DNA from: Paenibacillus sp. FSL K6-0276
Lineage (GTDB): Bacteria; Bacillota; Bacilli; Paenibacillales; Paenibacillaceae
Length of the DNA: 64,000 bases
Assembly (NCBI RefSeq): GCF_037977235.1
Contig: NZ_CP150276.1
Location: 3,100,001 to 3,164,000, forward strand
Direction of reading: 5' to 3'
Shown: positions 8,466 through 17,521 of the stretch, piece after piece
How positions within the stretch are numbered: position 1 is the first letter of the stretch
How the letters are laid out: each line of letters begins with the position of its first letter
The notes under the pieces: generated by a model
Seen by the model: the letters and a program-made list of their open reading frames with translations, nothing else
What the model was told of the DNA's origin: nothing
Databases searched by the model: none
Translations under genes and position numbers: made by a program

Positions 8466-8897
8466 ATGACTCTAGAAAAAAGAATAACCGGATTGTGGTC
8501 AGTTGATAATTTATATGCTCCAGGTGCCATGGAAGACATATTAGTTGTTTTCCTGCCAAGTGGTGAGGGCTGGTTATACTTTACCCACCCATGTGAAAAT
8601 ATTGTTGAAAAATTTATTTGGAATATTGATCAATTTAATTTGCTACATATCAGAGGAACTACTTCATCCCTTTATTATGACGTAGATGAAGATCACGAGT
8701 TAGCAAAAGATAGTTATTTCGACAAAAATTCTGATGTGATAATTCATGAAATTAATGTGGAAGTTTCAGTCGAGTTTACCCCTCGAGGAGAGAATGAGGT
8801 TATTTCATTTTCTAAACCGTTGTGGGGTTCAGACGATAAATTTGCACTTGTACATAGAGACTTTGATCGAATTATTCCGCCTATATTTGACCTGTAA
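8466..8897 (+). CDS. Conserved hypothetical protein, beta-rich
   Basis: A 143-residue soluble protein; the ATG at 8466 follows GGGAGGGG. It begins MTLEKRITGLWSVDNLYAPG and has alternating hydrophobic strands with conserved-looking aromatic residues (GEGWLYFTHP, FIWNIDQFN). This suggests a small beta-barrel such as a lipocalin-like fold. I recognise the type from uncharacterised Bacillales proteins but know no function. A strong terminator follows, so it is probably a single cassette. Confidence 0.55.
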   Translation: MTLEKRITGLWSVDNLYAPGAMEDILVVFLPSGEGWLYFTHPCENIVEKFIWNIDQFNLLHIRGTTSSLYYDVDEDHELAKDSYFDKNSDVIIHEINVEVSVEFTPRGENEVISFSKPLWGSDDKFALVHRDFDRIIPPIFDL

Positions 8898-8947
8898 GTA
8901 TATATTTAAAATGATCATTGAACTAACAGAGAACTATAGTTCAATAA

Positions 8948-8998
8948 AACAGCGACAGTCTAAGATTTTATTTTCTCGAACATGATTGTCGCTGTTTC
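8948..8998 (+). terminator. Rho-independent terminator
   Basis: AACAGCGACA pairs with TGTCGCTGTT across a 29-base loop, with a short T tract after. It lies 50 bases beyond the gene ending at 8897. Confidence 0.65.
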
Positions 8999-9057
8999 TA
9001 ATTATGGGCACAGTCTAACACGTATTTCTCTAAGGTTGACGATTATTTGGGGTATGG

Positions 9058-9410
9058 GTAGAATACAGAACCTGAAATCGGCAGCGAAACGTTCTGTAGG
9101 CATTAAGTAGCGCAAGGATTTAGCCAAAATGGAGATTCAGCTACTGCTTACACAGTACCTACTTATTCAGGATAAGTTCGATGAACTTGATCTAAAGCTC
9201 AGCGAATTAATTGAGCAAATACCGGGTGTAGAACAATTGCTTGCCATTAAAGGAGTAGGTAGAGATACAGTAGCTGGCTTCATTGCAGAGATTGGTGACA
9301 TAAGTAGTTACCATCATCCGAAACAGATCGCAAATCTGGCAGGACTGAGTTTAAAGGAGAACACAAGCGGGTTAAACACAAAGGACAAACTAATGCAATT
9401 AACCTATTGA
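9058..9410 (+). mobile_element. IS110-family transposase fragment
   Basis: Translated from about 9058, the sequence reads RIQNLKSAAKRSVGIK, a stop (TAG near 9108), then RKDLAKMEIQLLL and a long coiled segment. It then gives the IS116/IS110/IS902 signature VEQLLAIKGVGRDTVAGFIA with HPKQIANLAGLSLKENTSG. The N-terminal RuvC-like DEDD domain and the extreme C-terminus with its Ser are gone. It is a dead remnant on the boundary between the AT-rich array and the GC-richer gene that follows. Confidence 0.8.
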
Positions 9411-9508
9411 ATGAAAAGTCCTGTCGTCAAGGAGGCCACGCATGGCATGGACTAATGTCTGCACTTGCCGAAATGACTTGATATGGTTTAGAAGAAAGGA
9501 TGATAGAA

Positions 9509-10717
9509 ATGCCAAATGATAATCAAGCTCGTCCTACTGCTGGTTCCTTTAGAGAAGCTGGTCGTTATCCCATCGACCTGACAGGTCCTCGCAGTCACAC
9601 TCTTGTCATTCAGCCCGGTGTGGGCAGTCTATCCATTGGACCGTCGCAATTGGGGAAGAAGGCAGATCTTCACGTTGCGCCTGATGCCTTAATCGATTGG
9701 ACCGTATTCGATGCCTTTGCCACTCCGGCGGGCTCGCCCTGGCCGCGATTTCTGCACTATACAGGCAGTGACGCAGGCTTTTTTGATTGGGCACAGAAAC
9801 GTCCCATTGAAGAGATGACGTGGGCTCCGATCCTGTTTGCAGACACGGTGGCAGACGCCAGACAATCCAATTTGCATGGCTTGCATATCAAGTTGGACCC
9901 GTCCGGGGGGCGTCTGAGCCTGAAGCTTCCGAAGCGGCATTTCCGCCTGAGCGTGTCCGGCGATCTATCACGCTTCTCGGCCACTGGCGATATGCCATCT
10001 TCTCTAACACTAGCGCCGCGCACTAGCCGACGCAAGAATGATACTTCTTACTTGCTGCCCGACCTGGGTGAATTGCACCAAGTGACGAGCCTGACGCTAC
10101 GGAACGCGCCGCTAAGACAGCCCATCTCGCTGGAGTGTCTGAACCGGTTCCCAAACCTTAACTCACTGAGTTTGTGGGGGAACTTCTGTGACATGGACTT
10201 GCTGGCTCGTCATGCCCGGTTAACAAATCTGGAGCTACGCTTCATGCCAGATTTGGGGGACTTGCCGCCCTTGAACACATGGCCGTTGCTTGACAGATTT
10301 ATCGCCTACAATGTGGAAGAGATCGCGGGCAAGCGCCTAAAGCAGCAAATGAAAACACGCGATAAAACACGCGCGTGGACCGACCATGCTTCAGTGAGCC
10401 AATTGCGAAAGCCTGAGTGGTGGACGACTGTGTTTGGCCGCCCGTTCTCGTCCTGGCCTAAACGTCTGGCCAAGCTGGCTAACGAAGCTTACAACATTGC
10501 ACAGGCAAACTTGGCCCAGGCCCGAAGCATGGCCGATGCCGAGGCGGCCATTACCGCTTTCACCGTGCGCTTCAATACCCTCAAAGGTATCGAAACCACC
10601 GAACGAGAAGACATTGGTGAAGCGGTATGGCAACTCAGCCAGTCTGATCACCTGATTGGCCAGCCTATAACAGAGCAGATGGCTCAGCGCTGGTTCGATG
10701 CAGTGCGCGATTACTAA
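9509..10717 (+). CDS. LRR-like hypothetical protein of foreign base composition
   Basis: A 402-residue soluble protein; I preferred the ATG at 9509, nine bases after AAAGG, over 9500. The middle has leucine-rich-repeat-like segments (VTSLTLRNAPL, NLNSLSLWGNF, LTNLELRFMPDL). The C-terminal 120 residues are helical and Ala-rich. Its GC content and codon choice (many GCC, CTG, CGC) are clearly higher than those of its AT-rich neighbours, and it follows an IS110 fragment directly, so it was probably acquired from a GC-richer, perhaps proteobacterial, source. Likely a protein-binding, possibly immunity, protein. Confidence 0.65.
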   Translation: MPNDNQARPTAGSFREAGRYPIDLTGPRSHTLVIQPGVGSLSIGPSQLGKKADLHVAPDALIDWTVFDAFATPAGSPWPRFLHYTGSDAGFFDWAQKRPIEEMTWAPILFADTVADARQSNLHGLHIKLDPSGGRLSLKLPKRHFRLSVSGDLSRFSATGDMPSSLTLAPRTSRRKNDTSYLLPDLGELHQVTSLTLRNAPLRQPISLECLNRFPNLNSLSLWGNFCDMDLLARHARLTNLELRFMPDLGDLPPLNTWPLLDRFIAYNVEEIAGKRLKQQMKTRDKTRAWTDHASVSQLRKPEWWTTVFGRPFSSWPKRLAKLANEAYNIAQANLAQARSMADAEAAITAFTVRFNTLKGIETTEREDIGEAVWQLSQSDHLIGQPITEQMAQRWFDAVRDY

Positions 10718-10835
10718 ATGAAATGAGGAAATGAACGGGCACTAAGAAATCGGCAAATTTCGAGCAATTCTATGAGAGTATTTGGTTAAGAGTTGCAGTA
10801 TCCAGCATAAGGGTGTTCAACCGGTAGGAGGAATT

Positions 10836-11333
10836 ATGAATAAGAAATGCAGTGAATTCATTAGTTGGACTAAAGATAATGGATGGGATATAACTGATAA
10901 ATCTGAATATGAATTAAATTTAAATGATAGTATAGCATCAAGGTATAAAGAAATTCCCGAAGGTTATCTAGATTTTTTAAAAAGGGTTAAAGAATGCATA
11001 ACGCCTAGTAAGAAAACATGGTTTATATGTGAGGATGAGTATAATAATAACTCGGATAGTGCATTTAAATGGAATGAATTTGAAGAGTTAAGCTTAGAAG
11101 CAACAGAGAATGATGAGGAATGGAAATCAGAAATAATTTCATGGTGGGATAAATATCTACCCATAGTTATGTCAGTTGATGATGGATATTCATTCTATGC
11201 AATTGATTTAACGAATGATATAGGTGCTATTGTACAAGGATGTGAACCTGAATTCGAAGAAGTAGAAAAAACAGCAAATAGTCTTGAAGATTTTTTTCAA
11301 TTAATCATGTCTAATACAATAGAGATGCAATAG
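10836..11333 (+). CDS. SUKH (SMI1/KNR4) family putative immunity protein
   Basis: A 165-residue acidic protein; the ATG at 10836 follows TAGGAGG. It has the SMI1/KNR4 layout: early IPEGYLDFLKRVKEC, a central WDKYLPIVMSVDDGYSFYAI strand pair, then a late acidic helix SLEDFFQLIM. SUKH proteins are widespread immunity proteins to contact-dependent and other polymorphic toxins. It is followed by its own terminator. The family call is from pattern; the toxin is unknown. Confidence 0.7.
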   Translation: MNKKCSEFISWTKDNGWDITDKSEYELNLNDSIASRYKEIPEGYLDFLKRVKECITPSKKTWFICEDEYNNNSDSAFKWNEFEELSLEATENDEEWKSEIISWWDKYLPIVMSVDDGYSFYAIDLTNDIGAIVQGCEPEFEEVEKTANSLEDFFQLIMSNTIEMQ

Positions 11334-11364
11334 AAAAACAATGCATAAAAACAGTAGTATATGA

Positions 11365-11407
11365 AATGAATCAGCTGAAAATTAAGTAGGCTGGTTCATT
11401 ATTTTTT
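11365..11407 (+). terminator. Rho-independent terminator
   Basis: AATGAATCAGC pairs with GCTGGTTCATT and is followed by ATTTTTTAG, 32 bases past the SUKH gene. Confidence 0.8.
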
Positions 11408-11599
11408 AGTAGGGCTAGTACTAGCGTAGCTGTCACAAACCGCAAATTAATGGAAAACAAATAGCAATAACGGACAGCTCACAGGCTGAAAACCTCATCT
11501 AAAAATGGCGGAGGCTAATCTGGTATAGTTCAAAACAATAAACTAATGCGAAGTACAGAATTATGTTGTATTAAAATAGGATGTAAAGGAAGATTTATT

Positions 11600-12073
11600 A
11601 TGAATATTAGTATTTCGGAACATTGGAATCTTGAAAAGCATGAACTGCCCGGCATTAATTGCATCGTCTTTCCAAATGGCACTGTAACAATTTTAAATTG
11701 TTACAGCCTATATGACCCCAACACAAAAGAAAGTGAATTTTTTTGCTCTCCCATGTGTGACACAACCATTGAAAGCATAGCAAAGTATAATGATGATTAT
11801 TGGACGATCGTTGATGAACGGGTCAGTATTGATTATCAAGACGGGAAAATCCATGGCGGTGATGGTCAAATGGGAAATGAAGGATTTATTGCTTGTACGG
11901 ATGCTAAAGACCGTTTGGTATGGGGAATGTTTTTTGAAAATTCAAACCCTATAAAAAACTTGGAAATTAAAGATAAAATCCTAATCGCTATTAATGAGCA
12001 TACCGAATTACAAATCGAAATCAACTTAGAAAACCTCACCCAAATTAAAATGACTTGCATAAAATCCGAGTAA
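11600..12073 (+). CDS. Hypothetical immunity-array protein
   Basis: A 157-residue soluble acidic protein; I chose the ATG at 11600 after AAAGGAAG over an upstream ATG at 11546. The pattern is mostly beta (NGTVTILNCYSLYD, YWTIVDERVSIDYQ, DRLVWGMFFEN). No known family is recognised. A 32-base piece of its 3' end recurs at 3166-3197 next to an Imm51 fragment, showing that this gene or a relative once stood there too. Confidence 0.55.
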   Translation: MNISISEHWNLEKHELPGINCIVFPNGTVTILNCYSLYDPNTKESEFFCSPMCDTTIESIAKYNDDYWTIVDERVSIDYQDGKIHGGDGQMGNEGFIACTDAKDRLVWGMFFENSNPIKNLEIKDKILIAINEHTELQIEINLENLTQIKMTCIKSE

Positions 12074-12098
12074 GGTTTAATCATTTTGTAACATTTTC

Positions 12099-12215
12099 GG
12101 GAATAACTATTTCAAGTTACGTGACCTAGCTATGGCGTTAAATGGAACAGAAAAGACCTTTGATATTAAGTTTGATAATTCTAATAAACGTGCATATATG
12201 CACAAAAATGGATGA
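12099..12215 (+). pseudogene. Stalk-domain (copper amine oxidase-like) fragment
   Basis: Thirty-eight codons encode NNYFKLRDLAMALNGTEKTF plus a short tail and stop. This is the signature of the stalk or copper-amine-oxidase N-terminal-like repeat found in many secreted Paenibacillus proteins. No start or secretion signal remains, so it is a broken tail of an exported protein dropped inside the immunity array. Confidence 0.7.
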
Positions 12216-12289
12216 ACGAAAGGATCTATAGAGAGTCAAGTTAAGCGATGCTATTAATTAGTTTAGAAACGATATGTAGGAGAGAACGA

Positions 12290-13054
12290 ATGTCAATTAT
12301 AAAAGAAGAATTAATTGAACAATTGATAAACTTGGCGTCTTGTAGGACTTCTCCAGAAGAATGGAGCACTTGGTGGAATAATCATAACAAGCAGTTGGAG
12401 TCATTTTTAAATCGTGGTGAATATCTGAGGCTTAAACCTTGTATGCATGGGTTCCGTTGGTTACCTATTTTGCGCAGTCAACAAGGAGCAATTAAATATT
12501 TAGATGACAGCAAGATCCTTTATGTGAAAGAAAATGTTTATCAGGAAAACTATGAGAAAGAACTGAAAGAATCCTATAAAGCAAACTTAGAAATGGAGAA
12601 ACAGCGGTTAAGAAAAATAAAAGCTGAATTTCCTGAAATTTTTAATCGATATCCCAAGTTTTCAAATTCATTGAAATACAATTTTGATGAAAGTGATTTC
12701 ATTCACGTTGGATTAAACAATGAAAAAGTCGAAAAATTTGAAACAACCTCTGGTATAAAAATGCCTGAAGATATTGCGGAATTTTTTCAAACAGTGTCAG
12801 CCATCTCTTTAGAAGGTATTAAAATCGAATTTGAAAATATATATCCTCTTGAGTTTTTTGGTAAAAAATATTATGTTCTTGGTGAGTTTTGGAAAGAAGC
12901 TGATGGGGACTTGGTTTTATGGGATACTTCTGAATCTAATGATCTAACAAAAATATATTATTATGCCCATGAACAAAATAAAATAAAACTTCTTACAAAA
13001 AGTTTCGAAGATTTAATTGAGAAAGAGTTTGCATATCACAACAAGAACTTGTGA
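12290..13054 (+). CDS. SMI1/KNR4 (SUKH) family protein
   Basis: A 254-residue soluble protein; the ATG at 12290 follows TAGGAGAG. The first 120 residues are helical and charged (an N-terminal domain of unknown type with WSTWWNNHNKQLESFL). Residues about 145-254 carry the SUKH pattern: VEKFETTSGIKMPEDIAEFF, then GDLVLWDTSE, then SFEDLIEKEF. SUKH proteins typically neutralise toxins by direct binding. It is AT-rich like its neighbours. Confidence 0.75.
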   Translation: MSIIKEELIEQLINLASCRTSPEEWSTWWNNHNKQLESFLNRGEYLRLKPCMHGFRWLPILRSQQGAIKYLDDSKILYVKENVYQENYEKELKESYKANLEMEKQRLRKIKAEFPEIFNRYPKFSNSLKYNFDESDFIHVGLNNEKVEKFETTSGIKMPEDIAEFFQTVSAISLEGIKIEFENIYPLEFFGKKYYVLGEFWKEADGDLVLWDTSESNDLTKIYYYAHEQNKIKLLTKSFEDLIEKEFAYHNKNL

Positions 13055-13138
13055 AATGTAAACTCACGGACCGTTGATAAGCTCAAATCGGTTATTATTG
13101 CCGTTCTGCTTGTTGCTCTCTTCATCAATAGCATAAAT

Positions 13139-13289
13139 GATTTCTATGCGTTTCTTGTTAAAATCAATATATTGAAAATCCAACTGTGTCAGCTTAGTCA
13201 TGTCTGATAAAAAATCAATCACTTCCGCCTTGATCTTCGTATTTATTTCCTTCAACTCTAAAATTTCCAGATTTGATGCAGTTTTTAAA
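13139..13289 (-). repeat. Partial duplicate of the LRR gene 3' region
   Basis: These 151 bases match 4797-4949 with only a few substitutions and encode, on the minus strand, the LRR segments NLEILELKEINTKIKAE and LTQLDFQYIDFNKKRIEI. Both ends break abruptly: one into a SUKH C-terminal piece, the other into an unrelated tail. It is a gene fragment, not a functional LRR protein. Confidence 0.8.
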
Positions 13290-13376
13290 GTGGATGATCC
13301 TTTTGAGAAACAGGCAGATAGCTTGGATGAATTGATTTTGGAACAGATCCACATCGGTAATATCTTTGATAATTGA
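13290..13376 (+). pseudogene. SUKH-like C-terminal fragment
   Basis: Read on the + strand, 28 codons encode VDDPFEKQADSLDELILEQI plus a short tail and TGA. This has the form of the final acidic helix of an SMI1/KNR4 protein. The fragment begins exactly where the antisense LRR duplicate ends, so two partial genes are joined tail to tail at base 13289/13290. Confidence 0.5.
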
Positions 13377-13476
13377 AGTTATTTTTTTATATACGAAGTG
13401 AAAGTCATGAAACAGGTGGAATCTGAAGATATTCAATCTTTTATGTGGGTAGCGGATTTTTCAGAAAATTACATAG

Positions 13477-13656
13477 CAAAAAGAAAGCACAGTACAGATC
13501 TTACGGAAAAAATGGATGGCCAAATCCAAGACGGACCATACAGAGAAATCGATCAAAAACAGTCTAACAAAGGCTATCGAAAATTTTAAAAATGCCGAGA
13601 AAATCAGACCTCTTGGCAAAAAGGAACAGCAGTTGTTTAACCAAATAAATAAGTGA
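13477..13656 (+). pseudogene. C-terminal coding remnant, family unknown
   Basis: Fifty-nine codons open after a TAG with no start codon and read as a lysine-rich helical C-terminus (SIKNSLTKAIENFKNAEKI, then GKKEQQLFNQINK). The composition is protein-like. An overlapping frame just upstream (13398-13480) may be its frameshifted beginning. Not recognised. Confidence 0.35.
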
Positions 13657-13734
13657 CCATAGTAGGGTCTTCATCATATAAACCTGATATGCTAGTGTTT
13701 GAAAATCGATTCTTTTTATAATAGAGCGTGTTAA

Positions 13735-13911
13735 ATGACTGTTGTTAATTCCGGAAATGAAGAAAGTACGTTACAAGATGTAGCAGCATGGCGTGCTTTT
13801 GGGTTGTTATACGCAAAAAAATACAGCAAGTGGACAGAGATAGACCTGAATACATATCTAGTTTCTCTATCTGGGGTCATACCAACAAAAAGCGCAAAAC
13901 ATACGATATGA
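13735..13911 (+). pseudogene. Short protein remnant, family unknown
   Basis: A 58-codon frame from the ATG at 13735 without a ribosome site reads ESTLQDVAAWRAFGLLYAKK, YSKWTEIDLNTYLV, and ends before a terminator. It looks like the C-terminal part of a larger protein. I cannot name the family, and a very small complete protein cannot be excluded. Confidence 0.35.
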
Positions 13912-13927
13912 CATTATTGAAAATAAC

Positions 13928-13966
13928 AAGCCGATCTTCCCTGCTAAGGAATAATCGGCTTTTTTC
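13928..13966 (+). terminator. Rho-independent terminator
   Basis: AAGCCGAT pairs with ATCGGCT and is followed by six T. It closes the fragment region before the HEAT-like gene. Confidence 0.75.
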
Positions 13967-14171
13967 TTACTACTGTCGGAAAAAATTATAGTATTAGACT
14001 GGGAATGGGCATTAAGCTAACTTTTTGAAGACGAAGTTGCTGACATGATCGGCATTTGGTAGAAGAAGGCGGGTTATGCAGGGTGTGTTTTATAGGAAGT
14101 CAGAACTATATATCGGAAAAATTTGTCATGTTACTATAATAGAAATATTCAGGATGAGGAGGAACGCAGTA

Positions 14172-15503
14172 ATGACAGATTATAATCAGCCAGTTTTCGA
14201 TGCATTGCCACCAAAAGGGAGTAGCAGAGAGAAGGCTATCTCGGAGCTCGGAGCTAAAGAGGCGCCTGAGCTGTTGCATCTGGCTAGTACAGAGCGCGGG
14301 AAGAGTAAGCTTGCCGCCCAGAGGGCACTGGCTAAGATTGATTATGAACCGGCTACAGCTTATTGGAAAAAGCTATTAAAGTCACCTCAAAAATGCGAAA
14401 ATATATTAAACCACACATTCTCGAATACAGTGTCGGATCTGCTTGCTGATCGATTGCTAGCTTTTTTGCAGACGTTTCTGGAGAAGAAGCCTGGCAGCAA
14501 GATCAGCTGGGAAGAGCATGAAACACTGCTTGCCTTACTTGGCATGATGCCGGGCAAAGCGAGTGAGAAAATGTGCGAGGTGTATGAGCTTGCAGCAGAG
14601 CATATCCAGAAGGTTTCATCATTTAAGCGCGACAGCGAGGTACTAAAGTTAACCCACAGAGATACTTCTTCCTTTGATATAAGCGATACGTTGGAAGGTA
14701 TGACTTTAGAGCAAGCCTTTCCTATGATTTTGGCTGGCTCTGTTTTGATGGATGGAGATATTAGGCTGCAAGCGCTGGCTTGCAAGCTATATGAACAATA
14801 TGGGGGAGCCTGGCTGTCTCCTGTCTTCGCTTCTGCGCTTCTAACCAAGCCTGCTGGCGATGTTTTCGAGGCCTTTTCACAGTATTACAAAGATCCGGTG
14901 GCGCAGTGTTTTATTTTGAACGTGCTAGGTACGGTGAAGTTTGATCCTAAGCAAAACCGGCATACGTTTTTGTTTGGCTGGGGTCATATGCTTAGGGATG
15001 ATACATATTTTTCACTTAAACCGCTGCTGTTTGAGGATTTGGATGTGCGCTGGATAGAACTTTTGGCAGCTGATCCGGAGAAGAAAAAGCTAAGCGGTCT
15101 TATTAAAACGAGCTATTATGTTGGAAGAGTAACTGGAGAATTTGATGATGTGCTGGGTGATCTGCTTCCGCTAAATAATAAAATTTGTTGCCAAAAGGTT
15201 CAATCGTATTTTCTGAAAAGAGCGATTCTGGATGATGGAATTGGCGCGACATATGTTGGTATTTTGTATCGGATAGGTTATGAGGACGTTGAATCGATTC
15301 TTATAAAAAAATGGTCCCAAAAGGAAAATGCAACCTCAATTTGGAATGTGTCTAGTGATTTGCAGTCATTTACCCATTGGCCAGCCCAGAAGAGAGCAGC
15401 GCTTTTTGAACAGGTTGGACAATTGGTTCAGGAGCAGAAATTAAAAATAAGCTATTGGAAGCCGGACACGGCCGAGGATCTGAAGAACAAGCTACTCAAG
15501 TAG
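14172..15503 (+). CDS. HEAT-like repeat protein, putative immunity protein
   Basis: A 443-residue soluble protein; I chose the ATG at 14172 after GAGGAGG over an upstream ATG at 14076. Paired helices throughout resemble HEAT/armadillo repeats (AISELGAKEAPELLHLASTE, DGDIRLQALACKLYEQYG). There are no catalytic motifs. GC content is higher than in the preceding AT-rich genes and similar to the next five genes (to 20873), so 14.1-20.9 kb may be one block of common origin. A role as a protein-binding antagonist is inferred from context only. Confidence 0.65.
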   Translation: MTDYNQPVFDALPPKGSSREKAISELGAKEAPELLHLASTERGKSKLAAQRALAKIDYEPATAYWKKLLKSPQKCENILNHTFSNTVSDLLADRLLAFLQTFLEKKPGSKISWEEHETLLALLGMMPGKASEKMCEVYELAAEHIQKVSSFKRDSEVLKLTHRDTSSFDISDTLEGMTLEQAFPMILAGSVLMDGDIRLQALACKLYEQYGGAWLSPVFASALLTKPAGDVFEAFSQYYKDPVAQCFILNVLGTVKFDPKQNRHTFLFGWGHMLRDDTYFSLKPLLFEDLDVRWIELLAADPEKKKLSGLIKTSYYVGRVTGEFDDVLGDLLPLNNKICCQKVQSYFLKRAILDDGIGATYVGILYRIGYEDVESILIKKWSQKENATSIWNVSSDLQSFTHWPAQKRAALFEQVGQLVQEQKLKISYWKPDTAEDLKNKLLK

Positions 15504-15638
15504 CAATAGAAGGGGCGGAGTAGCTGCTCTCGCAGCGCCTCAAGCAGTACATGAAGTCAAAGAGGATTGGCTTTTTAATGACTACCTGCTCAGATGAAAT
15601 GTTTTCATTAGCGCGAGGACAAAAGAGTGGGAGTGAGT

Positions 15639-16742
15639 ATGATGCAAATAAATATGTCGAATCAATGCCAAGAATGCGGAAAATCTATTGTTTTTAATGG
15701 AATCTGTTATCGCTGTCGAAATAAGAATCAGCGGGAAGCCTACCAGGCTATGAGCAGTGAAGAAGTGGAGAAAATGGTTGAATCGATCATCTCGAATATT
15801 GAAACGATTGGGGAGTGGGATCAAGTTTATCAAGACTTCAATGGGTTGCTTGGCTATCACGACATCAACACTGCGCAAATTGCACAAGCAGCGTTCGACA
15901 AGGGTATATTCTTTCCAGCTAAGCTCTATCGGAATGCTTCACCCGAGGTGCGTGATGAGCTGCTTATTCGTCTTTTTGATCCTGCATGTGATAAAGCAAG
16001 TCATTTGCTGCTCTGCCTTGCAATGCAAGGTGATGAAGTCATTCAGGAAGCATTCCTGAGGCTGGAGAGTAACCCGTTGCCCTGGCGCAGCAAGCTGTAT
16101 GTGAACCCGTCTGTCTATGCTCATCACGGTGGCTGGCGTTTCGATGATCAGGGGAATCGCAGCTCATTGTACTTCGAGCGATGTTACACGATGCTGCCGG
16201 GAGATGGCGTCGATCAGGCAGCAAAGGCTGGTCAATTATTGGAGCAGCACTGTCCGCATTGCGGTTGCCGATTGATCGATGTCCTGCGGCTGGATGGCCT
16301 TGATGAACGATTTTCTTTTCTGGGGGTCGATGGCATACTCGCCATTCCCGTCTGTCCGAATTGCATCACATTCTCTGAAGAGACGTTCGTGTGCTATGGG
16401 GAAGATGGCCGGAGTGAAATCGTGTCTAATGAGCCGTCTTTCGAAACGGAAAATTATTGTACTGAGGCGGAGCTTCTGGAGATGAGCCAGAATCAGCTCA
16501 CACTTAGTGCCGAGGCTGTACCGAAGCATTACGCTAGTGGTGGTGATGAGGTCATCACGATCGGAGGCTGGCCGGATTGGGTGCAGGATGCCCATTTTGG
16601 AACATGTCCGGATTGCGGCCAAACCATGAAATTTCTCGCGGCGCTTCCTTGGGACGTATTGTTGGAAAGTTCTGAAGGTACGTTGTATATCGAGATTTGT
16701 ACAGATTGTCGCACGCTATGCCTGTTCCATCAACAGACGTAA
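15639..16742 (+). CDS. Zinc-ribbon, DUF1963/YwqG-like protein
   Basis: A 367-residue soluble protein. The start is the ATG at 15639 after GGGAGTG; a GTG at 15627 is possible. An N-terminal ribbon (CQECG...CYRC) is followed by a helical region. The C-terminal half resembles DUF1963-type proteins with HGGWRFDDQGNR, paired CPHCGC/CPNC, GGWPDWVQDA and CPDCG/CTDC, suggesting two more zinc sites. Such proteins occur in toxin-immunity neighbourhoods but have no known reaction. Confidence 0.6.
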   Translation: MMQINMSNQCQECGKSIVFNGICYRCRNKNQREAYQAMSSEEVEKMVESIISNIETIGEWDQVYQDFNGLLGYHDINTAQIAQAAFDKGIFFPAKLYRNASPEVRDELLIRLFDPACDKASHLLLCLAMQGDEVIQEAFLRLESNPLPWRSKLYVNPSVYAHHGGWRFDDQGNRSSLYFERCYTMLPGDGVDQAAKAGQLLEQHCPHCGCRLIDVLRLDGLDERFSFLGVDGILAIPVCPNCITFSEETFVCYGEDGRSEIVSNEPSFETENYCTEAELLEMSQNQLTLSAEAVPKHYASGGDEVITIGGWPDWVQDAHFGTCPDCGQTMKFLAALPWDVLLESSEGTLYIEICTDCRTLCLFHQQT

Positions 16743-16907
16743 GGAGTAGGAGCTAGCTCCCCACCGTCTTTTTCCCGTTGGCGGGATGGGGTATGGTAGC
16801 ACGTTGTGAAAGATTTGGAGACAGGATGGTCAACCATTCTGAAGAGTAGAATTGAATCGGAGTTGATAGGCAAAATGCCAAACGAGAACTTTGATGAGGT
16901 GAGCGTG

Positions 16908-17444
16908 ATGAAACAAATAGAACAACACGATTTGGAATTTCTATTCCACGGAAGTGTGGAGGATATTGATGCATTTTTGAACAGGCATTCGGGTGTGTTC
17001 AGTGACCATGATCGGACGGACTTCTTGCATGCAGCAAGGGAAGAGGGGTTGTCGTCGGTACGAGCTAATCTGTTTTCCTGGGTGTACGGGGTGATTGTGG
17101 ATTGGCGAGAAGAAGATAGTGAGATTGTCCGTTTATTTGGTAAATTTTTACCTGAAGAAGTAATCGTGGAAGAGGTGGATGAAGGACTGTCTCTGTCATA
17201 CGCGGGTGAAATTTATTCGATTCCACTGACGTTTTCGTCTAACGATCGTTACATAACGATTCGAGGCATTGCGGATATCATTCAAAAGCAGTTTGAGATT
17301 CGGTTGTTTCGGGATTCTTATTTGTCGGATACCCATGTGTTTGTGCTCTTGTCGTGTGTTCAATGGCAGGAACTTGAGCGCAGCCATACTGCCGAGGTAG
17401 AGAAGATCTTTCAAAAGATTACACCAGAACTCGATTTCCCTTGA
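16908..17444 (+). CDS. Hypothetical protein, immunity array
   Basis: A 178-residue acidic soluble protein. The ATG at 16908 has GATGAGGTG at ideal spacing; a GTG at 16806 would add 34 residues. It begins MKQIEQHDLEFLFHG. The middle part (LSLSYAGEIYSIPLTFSSND) is beta-rich. Not recognised. Confidence 0.55.
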   Translation: MKQIEQHDLEFLFHGSVEDIDAFLNRHSGVFSDHDRTDFLHAAREEGLSSVRANLFSWVYGVIVDWREEDSEIVRLFGKFLPEEVIVEEVDEGLSLSYAGEIYSIPLTFSSNDRYITIRGIADIIQKQFEIRLFRDSYLSDTHVFVLLSCVQWQELERSHTAEVEKIFQKITPELDFP

Positions 17445-17521
17445 GTGGGAAATACAAGGAGTGTACCAATCTTGGTGAAAGATGGAGAAAGCAGAACCAA
17501 ACACAGGAAGGTGGAAACGGA

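Noticed and set aside
13398..13589. 63-residue frame on the + strand
   Set aside because: No ribosome site. The better coding signal at its end is in another frame (13477-13656), so at most its first part is a frameshifted beginning of that remnant.
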